In this document: positions 18,181 to 25,752 of the stretch, piece by piece | Numbering within the stretch: the stretch's first letter is position 1 | How the letters are laid out: each line of letters starts with the position of its first letter | DNA from: CAZEAB01 sp964552945 | GTDB lineage: Archaea; Nanobdellota; Nanobdellia; Woesearchaeales; GW2011-AR9 | Direction: 5' to 3' | Length of the DNA: 64,000 nt | NCBI GenBank assembly: GCA_964552945.1 | Contig: CAZKIP010000005.1 | Span: 1-64,000, forward strand | Notes under the pieces: generated by a model | Databases searched by the model: none | The model's input: the letters and a program-made list of their open reading frames with translations, nothing else | What the model was told of the DNA's origin: nothing | Program-made: the position numbers and the translations under genes

Positions 18181-18876
18181 TTATTTGGAGAGTAAAACTT
18201 CTTTCAATTCCTCTACTTCATGGTCGGTCATTGCACAACCATTATATTTTGCAGTCCAAAGTAATGAATCAACTAAAACTCTTCTTCCGTTAGTTTTTGG
18301 TGGGATGTATGAATTAAATAAACCCAGTTTATAAGCCACGCCAAGAAGTTCTACAGAACGAATTATTGAAATGCCTTTTAATTCTTTACTAAATTTATCT
18401 AAATTTGCTTTGTCAACTTCAATTTTACGATGAAATCTTCTTTTTAGAAGAGATTTTACTTCTCTATTATCTTCAATAAGTAACCTTAAAGTTCTCTCAT
18501 CCATAACAATCGCAGAATCTTTTTCTTTCAAAACAGAAGTCACCGATTCAATTTCACCAGCTTGAATAACGTCCATTGATTTGTTTCCTACACGAAAAGA
18601 ACGATTAGCTAACTTTTTTAAATCTGTAGATTTGTCTTTAGGAACATCATTGTAAACCTCAATTGTTCCCTCTTTGATAAGTTTCATAACTTGTAAAGCT
18701 TCAAACTTAAATCTCTTTATGTTAAGTGGCCTGTCAACCAATTCAAATTTTACAGAAGGAGTAATATAAAAATTTCCCCCAAATTTCTTTTTTAATTCTG
18801 GAAGAATCCAAGTTAACCCTGAAAGAACTAAAGTAATAATTGGTCCAGCATCAAAAAATAATTTTCTTTGTTCCAT
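18181..18876 (-). CDS. PIN-like domain protein (predicted nuclease or toxin)
   Basis: 231 residues. Acidic residues are placed as in PIN domains: FFDAGPIITL at the start, a Glu in SVKFELVD, Glu in AGEIESV, and VMDERTLRLL. Such proteins are Mg-dependent RNases and often toxins. It lies downstream of a 185-residue HTH-ending protein (18942-19499), with a 17-codon micro-ORF between them that stops one base before this ATG. The sequence around the ATG is an exact 19-base copy of that around the micro-ORF start. A toxin-antitoxin role is inferred from layout. Confidence 0.75.
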   Translation of the reverse strand: MEQRKLFFDAGPIITLVLSGLTWILPELKKKFGGNFYITPSVKFELVDRPLNIKRFKFEALQVMKLIKEGTIEVYNDVPKDKSTDLKKLANRSFRVGNKSMDVIQAGEIESVTSVLKEKDSAIVMDERTLRLLIEDNREVKSLLKRRFHRKIEVDKANLDKFSKELKGISIIRSVELLGVAYKLGLFNSYIPPKTNGRRVLVDSLLWTAKYNGCAMTDHEVEELKEVLLSK

Positions 18877-18942
18877 TTTAGTTGTTTACCTCTAAAATGG
18901 TGCTAAAAATCTCTGATTTGTTATGTTCCATTTTAGTTGTTT
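18869..18942 (-). repeat. 19-bp direct repeats at the micro-ORF and PIN gene starts
   Basis: TGTTCCATTTTAGTTGTTT occurs at 18869-18887 and again at 18924-18942 (55 bp period, plus-strand reading). Each copy contains the start codon of an ORF on the minus strand. Confidence 0.85.
18878..18931 (-). CDS. Micro-ORF of 17 codons ahead of the PIN-like gene
   Basis: ATG at 18931 opens the peptide MEHNKSEIFSTILEVNN, ending TAA one base before the PIN ATG. It starts 10 bases after the stop of the 18942-19499 gene. Its start context is identical to that of the PIN gene. It could be a leader peptide coupling translation or simply a remnant of a short duplication. Confidence 0.4.
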   Translation of the reverse strand: MEHNKSEIFSTILEVNN

Positions 18943-19499
18943 TAATTAATTCCAAATATTTTCAAGGCATTTGATAGTCGAGTTTTAGCTGAAACTTTTT
19001 CATGATGTCCAGCTAAATAGGGTGTTTTACTAGCATATTCCTGTAAATCCCAATTTGATAATCCCATTAAACCTGCAGCTTGACCAATTGAAAGGCCTCT
19101 TTGAAGAAGAACTGTTCCTTTTTTGATTCTTGCTGCTTGCATTACATCTTGAAGATGTTCATTTATTTTTGCATTACATCCTTTGACAATTGAAAAAATG
19201 TTTCTTACATTTTGATTATAATTTCTAAATTTACTATTTGCAAGAGCATTTCTAGCTCCTTTTAATTTTTTCAAAATTTCTTGATAAGAATCTGGTTGTA
19301 AACAAGAAACTACTTTATAGATAGAATAAATCATAACAGTAATAGAGATTAATTCTAAATCTTTGTATAACGCAACATCTTCAATGGCACGGTTACTTAT
19401 TTTTTTCAATTCTTCTATGTCTTCTGATTCCCTTTTTTCTAGAGTCTTAATTACCAAATCAAAACTTTGAAGAATCTTCTTTCTAATAACCTCTTTCAT
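18942..19499 (-). CDS. Helical protein with C-terminal HTH-like segment (possible antitoxin)
   Basis: 185 residues, almost all helical. Near the C-terminus LLQRGLSIGQAAGLMGLSNWDLQEY looks like a helix-turn-helix (residues about 135-160). First gene of a putative three-ORF operon with the micro-ORF and the PIN-like nuclease. The pairing of a DNA-binding protein with a PIN protein suggests a type II toxin-antitoxin module; no family name can be assigned by eye. Confidence 0.7.
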   Translation of the reverse strand: MKEVIRKKILQSFDLVIKTLEKRESEDIEELKKISNRAIEDVALYKDLELISITVMIYSIYKVVSCLQPDSYQEILKKLKGARNALANSKFRNYNQNVRNIFSIVKGCNAKINEHLQDVMQAARIKKGTVLLQRGLSIGQAAGLMGLSNWDLQEYASKTPYLAGHHEKVSAKTRLSNALKIFGIN

Positions 19500-19597
19500 T
19501 TTATTAAGTAAGAGGTTAGGTTTTATTAAAGTTTTGGATGTACAAATTTGTTAAATAGTTAAATATTTAAATCAGTTCTCTTAAAGTAAAGTCAAAT

Positions 19598-19701
19598 GGG
19601 CCTGTGGTGTAATCCGGTAGCGCGTCCGGCTGGCAGCCGGGATGTTTCGGGATATTATGAGGTAAACTCTAAATACGAAAATTCAAATCCCGACAGGTCC
19701 A
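19598..19701 (+). tRNA. tRNA-Ala(GGC) with a T-arm intron at 53/54
   Basis: Acceptor GGGCCTG/CAGGTCC contains the alanine identity pair G3:U70; discriminator A. Anticodon GGC lies in loop CTGGCAG. A 30-nt insertion (19652-19681) separates the 5' T-stem strand TCGGG from the T-loop TTCAAAT, followed by CCCGA. Removing it gives a 74-nt tRNA with a 5-nt variable loop. The insertion has a short GAG/CTC hairpin. There is no canonical 37/38 intron. Confidence 0.95.
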
Positions 19702-19736
19702 TACCATTTTATATAGTTTAAAATATTCTTAACGAC

Positions 19737-20228
19737 ATGGGTCTAGCTGTTACACATGTCATTATTACAATTGTTATTCTAGATTTATTTCGTCATTATG
19801 TTTTTGGTAAACAAAAGTTCCCACGTTACCTCCTAGTTATTGGAGGAATTGCTGGTTTATTTCCAGATATAGATATTCCAATTGGTTGGATGATGACTTT
19901 ATTTACTGGAACCCAAATAACACTCCACAGAATTTTTACCCATAGTTTCATTTTCCCTTTATTATTTTTAATCATAGCCATTGTTCTTCATTATAACAAA
20001 AATCATAAATGGGGAAGAATTGGTTATGTTATTGCAGCAGGATGGACTTTACACATTATTTTTGATTGCATTTATGGGGGATATCTTCCTCTGGTATGGC
20101 CTTTTGATTTGATTACTTCATGTCCTTCTTGGGGTTTAATGAAATTCAGTGAGGGAATAGATGCAATTATTCTAGTTCTTTGGTTAGCTCATGAAGAAAT
20201 TCATAACAAAATTAGAGATTATATTTAG
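19737..20228 (+). CDS. YdjM/LexA-binding-type inner membrane hydrolase family (PF04307-like)
   Basis: 163 residues, four to five membrane segments. Family signatures are GLFPDIDIP, HRIFTHSF and GWTLHIIFDCIYGG, giving the conserved His/Asp set thought to bind metal. Family members are membrane-bound and annotated as metal-dependent hydrolases, with no confirmed substrate. It starts 35 bp after tRNA-Ala and converges on tRNA-Pro. Confidence 0.85.
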   Translation: MGLAVTHVIITIVILDLFRHYVFGKQKFPRYLLVIGGIAGLFPDIDIPIGWMMTLFTGTQITLHRIFTHSFIFPLLFLIIAIVLHYNKNHKWGRIGYVIAAGWTLHIIFDCIYGGYLPLVWPFDLITSCPSWGLMKFSEGIDAIILVLWLAHEEIHNKIRDYI

Positions 20229-20241
20229 AATTTTTTAAAAA

Positions 20242-20353
20242 CGGGGCCGCCGCGATTTGAACACGGGTTCCACGACCCCCAGCCGTGGGTGATATCTCTC
20301 ACGAGAAACTCTGAATAAAAAAGTTTCCTCGCTCCAAGCTACACTACGGCCCC
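20242..20353 (-). tRNA. tRNA-Pro(GGG) with a D-loop intron
   Basis: Acceptor GGGGCCG/CGGCCCC; anticodon GGG at 20280-20278 in stem CACGG/TCGTG; T-arm CCGTG TTCAAAT CGCGG. The D-loop is split by about 39 nt (around 20295-20333) with a strong hairpin CGAGGAAACT/AGTTTCTCG. Splicing gives 73 nt. The discriminator reads G rather than the usual A. The TATA-like element at 20378-20388 is about 27 bp upstream. Confidence 0.93.
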
Positions 20354-20377
20354 ATCGAAGAAACTTTTTTAATCTGC

Positions 20378-20388
20378 TATAAATAATT
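20378..20388. promoter_or_regulatory. Bidirectional TATA element between tRNA-Pro and small RNA
   Basis: TATAAATAATT reads as a TATA box on both strands. Its centre is about 27 bp from the tRNA-Pro 5' end (20353, minus) and about 26 bp from the start of the 20408 stem-loop (plus). Confidence 0.6.
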
Positions 20389-20407
20389 TACTACTCAAAA
20401 TTATTTG

Positions 20408-20472
20408 TAGAAACCCTCTTTTTCTTTTGTATTAGGGCCCCACGAGCAATAAGAGGTGCCGGAGGGTTTCTA
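20408..20472 (+). ncRNA. Candidate small structured RNA, about 65 nt
   Basis: An 11-bp perfect terminal stem, TAGAAACCCTC (20408-20418) with GAGGGTTTCTA (20462-20472), encloses a pyrimidine-rich strand and a GC-rich part with CAC/GTG pairing around GAGCAATAAGAG. The TATA box at 20378 predicts transcription from about 20407, exactly at the stem. The lower stem, internal loop and possible K-turn-like GA repeats recall H/ACA guide RNAs, but no ACA box follows. It could also be a terminator-like hairpin. Confidence 0.45.
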
Positions 20473-20478
20473 AAAAGC

Positions 20479-20940
20479 CTACTCAAAATATTTCAACAAT
20501 CTTTCTGGATGGTATTTAGTGAGAAGGAAATCTGCAAAAATTGATAACAATAACCAATAAAAAATGTGAAGAAGGTCTGTATGTCCTAAAATGTTAAGAT
20601 AATTGTTTGAATAATCCCATAAAGTTAAATTAAAAACGGAAACAGAAAGAAACCCTCCTAAAAACTCTAATGAACCTAAACAAAAAGTATAAAATGCTAA
20701 TTTCTTCCACATGCTTGAAACGTTTAGATGAATTAAATAAATAATTACCATTCCAAAACCATAGATGGGAAGAAAAGGAATAAAAATATTAAAGATTTCA
20801 CTTAAAAAACTCACATAAATCAATCCTTGACCTGTAAAAGATCTGTAAGCACTATCAATTATAAAACCAAACAGGCCGCCAACAAAAAACAATAAAACAC
20901 CAGTCTCTAAAATCTTTTTCATAAGACTAGAATTTTTCAT
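20479..20940 (-). CDS. Putative ABC-transporter type IV membrane protein (PF06541-like)
   Basis: 153 residues from ATG 20940 (MKNSSLMKK). The longer open frame overlaps the redoxin gene. Four to five membrane helices. The signatures IPFLPIYGFGM, CLGSLEFLGGFL and LWDYSNNYLNILGH match the small family called putative ABC-transporter type IV. Biochemical role not established. It starts 7 bp after the redoxin stop, so is probably co-transcribed. Confidence 0.82.
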   Translation of the reverse strand: MKNSSLMKKILETGVLLFFVGGLFGFIIDSAYRSFTGQGLIYVSFLSEIFNIFIPFLPIYGFGMVIIYLIHLNVSSMWKKLAFYTFCLGSLEFLGGFLSVSVFNLTLWDYSNNYLNILGHTDLLHIFYWLLLSIFADFLLTKYHPERLLKYFE

Positions 20941-20947
20941 TGGTTTA

Positions 20948-21499
20948 TTAATTCTTCCACTTGATACTACAACCCATACTTGGATTTTCCGATAAAGAAA
21001 TAGAACCAGAAGATAAAAATCCCTCAATAGCAGAGTACAACTCATGTTTCCCTTTCTTCTCTCCATGAGTGTCGTCTATCCTAGAATGGAAGATTAATTT
21101 AAGTTCAGAATCAAACAAAAAAGGGTCAGGAGTGCAAACAGCACCATATTCCTCAGCAATTTCTTGAGACTCATCGTGAAGATAGTAAAAATCAATTTCC
21201 CATTCATCAAAATATTCTTGCATTTTCTCATAAGAATCTTCGGGGTAATTTTCTGATTCGTTTGAATTTATCCCAATCACAGAGAGACCTTTTTGTTTGA
21301 AATCATCTACAATCCTTTTTATTTCCTCCATTTTAGGGATTACATAAGGACAATGATTACACATGAATATGATTAATGTAGCTTTTTCTCCTTTGATATC
21401 TTGTAGAGAATGAAATGCTCCGTCCGTACCTATTAGAGAGAAATCTGGTGCTTCATCACCATGTTTCATCTTTTTATAATCTGATCCTAATAATACCAT
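20948..21499 (-). CDS. Thioredoxin-fold redoxin (AhpC/TSA family)
   Basis: 183 residues from ATG 21499 (MVLLGSDYKKMKHGDEAPDF). APDFSLIGTDG and the redox motif FMCNHCPYV (CX2C) mark a peroxiredoxin/thiol-disulfide family; VIGINSNESENYPEDS follows as in alkyl hydroperoxide reductase-like redoxins. No signal peptide, so cytosolic. Its start lies one base after the Nudix gene stop, giving an operon Nudix-redoxin-membrane protein. Confidence 0.92.
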   Translation of the reverse strand: MVLLGSDYKKMKHGDEAPDFSLIGTDGAFHSLQDIKGEKATLIIFMCNHCPYVIPKMEEIKRIVDDFKQKGLSVIGINSNESENYPEDSYEKMQEYFDEWEIDFYYLHDESQEIAEEYGAVCTPDPFLFDSELKLIFHSRIDDTHGEKKGKHELYSAIEGFLSSGSISLSENPSMGCSIKWKN

Positions 21500-21500
21500 T

Positions 21501-22109
21501 TTACAACCTCTTAAACCTTGGAACTTTTTCTCCATTAAGTTCAACATTTTCAAAAAATGTTTCTTTCGGTTTAACCCAAAGAGGATTTTTTCCAAACTCT
21601 TCAGAATCATACAACCCTCTGTAAACAACATATTCTTCTAAAGTATCACTATGAACTCCTGAATAAATTAACTCATATTTATTTCCCTTATAATGTTGAA
21701 ATTTGTTTGAAAAAGGACTATATCCTTGTTTTAATAAATTAACAATAGGTTCAAATAAAGGAGAAGGTGCATCTTCCCATGCAAACCAAGAGAACTCTTT
21801 AGTTTTATCAGGTTCCATTATTTTTACTTCTCCTGAAGCAATTTCTCCAATCATAAAAATAGTTATGTAATGCTTATCCTCTTTTAGAAAAAAGTCGTTG
21901 GTAAGAGTTGCAAACCGGACATTTTTAAGTTCTACATCAAATTCTTCTTTAGTTTCTCGTTTTGCACATTCTTCAAAGGTTTCATTAAATTCTAAATGTC
22001 CTCCTGGAAATGACCAAGTTCCTTCACCATGAGCTCCAATTCGTTTCTGAAAAAGAACTTTATTATCTTTAACAATAATTACTCCCACTCCTACTTTTGG
22101 CAAATTCAT
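21501..22109 (-). CDS. Nudix hydrolase fused to a DUF1653 domain
   Basis: 202 residues from ATG 22109; this start is 22 bp from the TATA box, while the upstream ATG at 22115 is too close to it. The Nudix box G-x5-E-x7-R-E-x2-E-E is complete (GGHLEFNETFEECAKRETKEE, residues about 36-57). The last 70 residues (HYKGNKYELI..HSDTLEEYVVYR..WVKP.ETFFENV..PRF) are a DUF1653 domain, normally a separate small protein. The Nudix part likely removes pyrophosphate from a nucleotide substrate. Confidence 0.92.
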   Translation of the reverse strand: MNLPKVGVGVIIVKDNKVLFQKRIGAHGEGTWSFPGGHLEFNETFEECAKRETKEEFDVELKNVRFATLTNDFFLKEDKHYITIFMIGEIASGEVKIMEPDKTKEFSWFAWEDAPSPLFEPIVNLLKQGYSPFSNKFQHYKGNKYELIYSGVHSDTLEEYVVYRGLYDSEEFGKNPLWVKPKETFFENVELNGEKVPRFKRL

Positions 22110-22120
22110 AACCATAATAA

Positions 22121-22147
22121 AAACATTTACTATAAATTAATTTCTAA
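22121..22147 (-). promoter_or_regulatory. Promoter copy A (27-bp duplicated TATA region)
   Basis: A 27-bp segment containing TTTATA on the minus strand (plus-strand TATAAA at 22131-22136) lies before the Nudix gene. The identical 27 bases occur before the next upstream gene at 22574-22600. Confidence 0.75.
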
Positions 22148-22165
22148 ACATAAGAACATAAAAAG

Positions 22166-22561
22166 TTATTCTGCCAGTTGATAATCTTCAAGACATAAAT
22201 CAAGCACAGCTTTAATTTCCTGTATGCGACGTTCAAACATAGCTTTAGGATTCCTCAAATCATCTCTTTTTAATTCTCCTGAGGAAGGAATCGCTGCAAC
22301 AAAAAAATTGATTTCATTATCCAAGGCTAGTAAGGATGCAGATAAAGAAATTAGTCTATCATTTTTTCCAACCTCTTTAATTTTCTTTAGGACTTCCGCT
22401 TTAAGAATCCCAACATCACTTCGCATTGCACTAATCCTTTCCATAGCCGTTTGTTGTGATCCTGGTTTAAAACCATTAAATAATTCAATTAAAGAAATAA
22501 AAACATTTTTGAAGTTATCACTTATAATTTTTAATCGTGCGCGTGATCCAACAAACACCAT
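22166..22561 (-). CDS. Hypothetical helical protein
   Basis: 131 residues from ATG 22561 (MVFVGSRARLK), chosen because it lies 23 bp from the TATA box, as for the Nudix gene; an upstream ATG at 22579 is too near. Mostly helical with no recognised motif. It has its own copy of the duplicated 27-bp promoter, so it is probably expressed in parallel with the Nudix operon. Confidence 0.7.
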   Translation of the reverse strand: MVFVGSRARLKIISDNFKNVFISLIELFNGFKPGSQQTAMERISAMRSDVGILKAEVLKKIKEVGKNDRLISLSASLLALDNEINFFVAAIPSSGELKRDDLRNPKAMFERRIQEIKAVLDLCLEDYQLAE

Positions 22562-22573
22562 ACTATTAAGAAA

Positions 22574-22600
22574 AAACATTTACTATAAATTAATTTCTAA
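22574..22600 (-). promoter_or_regulatory. Promoter copy B (27-bp duplicated TATA region)
   Basis: Exact 27-base match to 22121-22147, with TATAAA at 22584-22589. It directly abuts the end of the broken FBPase gene (stop at 22601). Confidence 0.75.
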
Positions 22601-23523
22601 TTATAATCCTTTTTTCAAAAGTTCTCCTGCCAATTCAACTTGAACCCTACAACCAGCATAAAAAGGCATTCGGTCATGTAAACCTTTTGGAACAACATCT
22701 AAAATATCCTCTACGCCATTTGTAGCCGAACCACCAGCCCTTTCAATCAAAAAAGACATAGCATGCAACTCAAACATTGGACGTAGAGTTGCCCTCTCAC
22801 TACCATCTTTCATTCTACACGTAGGATATGCAAAAATGTGATCTCCTCTTAGTAAAGCTTGGTTAATATCTGAAACTAAACAACGTGAAAATTGATCTTT
22901 ATACCCTCTCCCCCTTAAATAAGAGATAAACTTTCTATGAGGTTCTGACCAGGTAGGTTCCGCCCCGCCTGAACTTAAACGTGAAGCCACTTCTCTCATT
23001 TTTACATCTTCTTTCAAAAGAGACCAATGCCAATTAGCATCTAACAAATAGCCATTTACTTTTTCACCAATATTACAAACTAAACTTGTTGCACAGCCAT
23101 AAAGAATATACATAGCTGCAACCATACTCTCTCGAGGAGTACGGCTGTCCAATAACGGCCCTTGATGTATTGAAAATATGGAACCTATAGGTCCATTATA
23201 TGGAGCGTTACTACTTCCATCTAAAGGGTCATAACAGAATATTTTCCGGAAGAACTTACATCAACTATTGAAGGACGTTCTTCAGAAGCAAATTGTATCA
23301 CACCACCACATTCTCTTAAAGAATCACTTATTCTCTCATCTGCAAATATATCTAAAGAATTTTGGTGATCTCCCGAAGTGTTTGAAGTTTCCAAAGATTC
23401 TGTTCGTCTTCCATATCTTACTTCATCAGAAATTTCATCACAAGCACCAGCAATACCCATTATTAATTCAACCAAATCTGGTTCAGTTTTATTTTGAACA
23501 AGATCCGATTTAAGGGATGGCAT
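22601..23523 (-). pseudogene. fbp: Class I fructose-1,6-bisphosphatase, interrupted by one frameshift
   Basis: Two frames together make an almost complete class I FBPase (about 307 codons; the family is about 330). The N-terminal frame (from 23523) has NTSGDHQNSLD and FASEERP, then GKYSV, and runs into TAG at 23221. A -1 shift near 23233 restores YDPLDGSSN (metal and substrate site) and continues through GPIGSIFSIHQGP and AGGSATNGVEDILDVVP to the stop at 22601. No classic slippery heptamer is at the shift. Either a recent pseudogene, an assembly error or recoding. TATA-like TTTTTTAAG lies about 26 bp upstream of 23523. Confidence 0.9.
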
Positions 23524-23563
23524 AACAACAGAGGAAAATTTGTATCTTAAAAAACTTCTGAAA

Positions 23564-25024
23564 CTACTTTACTTCCTCTCCCACAATACTTCTTAACATA
23601 TGTCCCCCAACTTTGACTTTAATTTTCTTCTTTAAGGGGATCCTTCCTTTAACTCCAATGATTAAAGGATAAGTCCCATATTGTCTACAAAAAGTTGTTT
23701 TTCCATCATACATTTCAGTGTAAACATCTTTTAAGATAGTGCCTTCAGGTAAAATTAATTTCAACATTGGAAAATCTATTTTTTGCCTTATTTCATTCCG
23801 CCATTTCCAATAGTATTTTTTATTTTTTCTAAGGAATTTGTTTCCACCATGTTTCTCTAAGAACGTATCTGGTAACACAGCTACCTGACGAACGTTAATT
23901 CTTCTCAACAATAAACCCTCATCCATAATATTTTGTAACATTTTCATATTTATCTTATGAGTTTCTTTACTCTCATTTAATAATCCAAAAATAATGTTTA
24001 TCCCTGGCAAGAATTTATGCATCCCATTCTTTCCTCTAACTGCACCATACTTATTAATAATTTGAATTGCTTTATAGCCAATCAATGGAGAAGTATTTAG
24101 TAAATTTGCTTTGACAACCTCTTTATCAAAAGATTCCACCCCAAAAGCAGCAATATTTCCTGAAGTACAATATTTCACGATAGCTTTTGTGATCTCTTCC
24201 CCTCCTGCAGCTACAACAGAATTAGGATTTACATTATCAATATGAAGTACTTCAATCTTGGGACATTTCTTGTTAATTTGTTGCAACAATTTTATTGGCT
24301 TATCAGATGCATAAAAGTCAGCTTGTTTTCCAAGACGGAAGAACCTTGCGCCTTTCTTGTAAAATTCTTCAACTTCTCTAAGAACGTCCTCCATCTTTCG
24401 GTTAACAAATTTATTTTTCAGAGGTTCAGTACAAAAACTACACTTTCCGACTTTACACCCTCTTCCAGTTTCAACCTCTATAACTCTCTTATCAGGAATT
24501 TGTTTAATTATTTCAGTACTTTCTTTAATGTAATCTTCAATTTCTGCAAAAGGAGCATCATAATTTTTTACTTCATCAAAAAAGCTAAGGTCTGCTTTCT
24601 CAAAGAATTTTCCACCTTCTAATTGTGTTCCAAACACAGCCGGACCGCTCAATATTTTTGGTTTCTTGATATCTTTAAGTAAAGAAGTGATCTCTTGCAA
24701 AGTTCCAGGATGTGCTGTTAAATATTTGCCTGGAACGTGAACTCCAAGAATAACAATGATTTTTTTTGTTTTAGAGATTATTTCTTCCGCTTTGTTATTA
24801 GTTAAATTATAAACATAAATATTTGTTTTCTCTTTCTCCGTCGGTTCCTTCACTACACCTCCCTTTTGCTTCCACAACCTTACATCATCTATTGTAAGAT
24901 AAGAAATATCATTCCCTTCCTTACTCAATTTTCCAAATAAATATCTTGGATATGTTCCCAAATAGGGGGGTACACCTAGTCCAGAAGCTTCATCTGTGTA
25001 ACAATCAATAATGGTAATGTGCAT
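23564..25024 (-). CDS. Radical SAM protein, COG1031-like
   Basis: 486 residues from ATG 25024 (MHITIIDCYTDEASG). The N-terminal 190 residues look like the alpha/beta domain that precedes the radical SAM barrel in COG1031. The cluster motif is GCKVGKCSFCTEP, a CX4CX2C spacing instead of the common CX3CX2C; a variant CX(n)CX2C spacing is also seen in COG1031. The C-terminal FCRQYGTYPLIIG strand set is present, but the helix-hairpin-helix end typical of COG1031 is absent. Substrate unknown. Confidence 0.88.
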   Translation of the reverse strand: MHITIIDCYTDEASGLGVPPYLGTYPRYLFGKLSKEGNDISYLTIDDVRLWKQKGGVVKEPTEKEKTNIYVYNLTNNKAEEIISKTKKIIVILGVHVPGKYLTAHPGTLQEITSLLKDIKKPKILSGPAVFGTQLEGGKFFEKADLSFFDEVKNYDAPFAEIEDYIKESTEIIKQIPDKRVIEVETGRGCKVGKCSFCTEPLKNKFVNRKMEDVLREVEEFYKKGARFFRLGKQADFYASDKPIKLLQQINKKCPKIEVLHIDNVNPNSVVAAGGEEITKAIVKYCTSGNIAAFGVESFDKEVVKANLLNTSPLIGYKAIQIINKYGAVRGKNGMHKFLPGINIIFGLLNESKETHKINMKMLQNIMDEGLLLRRINVRQVAVLPDTFLEKHGGNKFLRKNKKYYWKWRNEIRQKIDFPMLKLILPEGTILKDVYTEMYDGKTTFCRQYGTYPLIIGVKGRIPLKKKIKVKVGGHMLRSIVGEEVK

Positions 25025-25123
25025 GATAGAATATAATGATTCTACTTTAAGAATGTTTGGTATAATATAGAAGAAACATAACAACAATCTTTTTTAAGGC
25101 CATGAAATTGGTTAGGTAAATAG

Positions 25124-25747
25124 ATGGTTTATAAGATTGGCTTGGTGGGAACTCATGGCACTGGTAAAACTGCCTTAGCTGGTTTAATCAATTCTGAATT
25201 AAGAAGGAGGGGCATTGAATCAACGCAAATAATTGAATGTGCAACAAAAGCTAGAGAAAGAGGAATTGTTATTAACGAAGATACAACTCTGGCAGATCAA
25301 CTTTACATTCTTTATACTCAATTTTCTGAAGAGATTCTATTTTCTAGACCCAGGGAAGGACATCCCAAATATGAAGTCATTGTTTGCGATCGTGGCCCTG
25401 ACAATTATTGCTATTTAGAAAGAAGTGTAGGTCCTAGTGAAGGTGCTTTATTGTTAACTTTGAGGCACTTAAAATTTTTCAATTATGACAGATTATATCT
25501 TCTGCCAATTGTAAGTAGTGGGCCCCCTACTAGAAACGGAGTTCGTGCAGCTGATCCTGAATTTCAGAAAGAAATGGATCAAAGAGTTAGGGCTTTTCTT
25601 GCAAAATATGAGATTCCTCATACCATTCTTCCTACTCCTGAAGAGAGTGATCCTTATCGGAATGAATGGATTAGAATTGTTGTTAACGACACTCTAAAAA
25701 GTTTAGGAATGCCTGAGAGATGTTATATTAAAAGAACAAAAATTTAG
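25124..25747 (+). CDS. P-loop nucleotide kinase-like ATPase (AAA_28/NadR-like)
   Basis: 207 residues. Walker A GTHGTGKT is at residues about 9-16. VIVCDRGPDNYCYL supplies the Walker B/DRx motif common in small-molecule kinases such as thymidylate or nicotinamide riboside kinases. The exact substrate is not visible. Divergent from the radical SAM gene with about 100 bp between starts. Confidence 0.85.
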   Translation: MVYKIGLVGTHGTGKTALAGLINSELRRRGIESTQIIECATKARERGIVINEDTTLADQLYILYTQFSEEILFSRPREGHPKYEVIVCDRGPDNYCYLERSVGPSEGALLLTLRHLKFFNYDRLYLLPIVSSGPPTRNGVRAADPEFQKEMDQRVRAFLAKYEIPHTILPTPEESDPYRNEWIRIVVNDTLKSLGMPERCYIKRTKI

Positions 25748-25752
25748 TTAAG

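Noticed and set aside
20408..20472. Simple intrinsic terminator
   Set aside because: The stem is closed by TAG...CTA with no U-run after it, and a TATA box is correctly placed for its own start; kept as a candidate RNA with modest confidence.
23221..23245. Programmed -1 frameshift as explanation for the split FBPase
   Set aside because: The site reads TCT GTT ATG A, without an X-XXY-YYZ slippery heptamer or an obvious downstream pseudoknot; mutation or sequence error is simpler.
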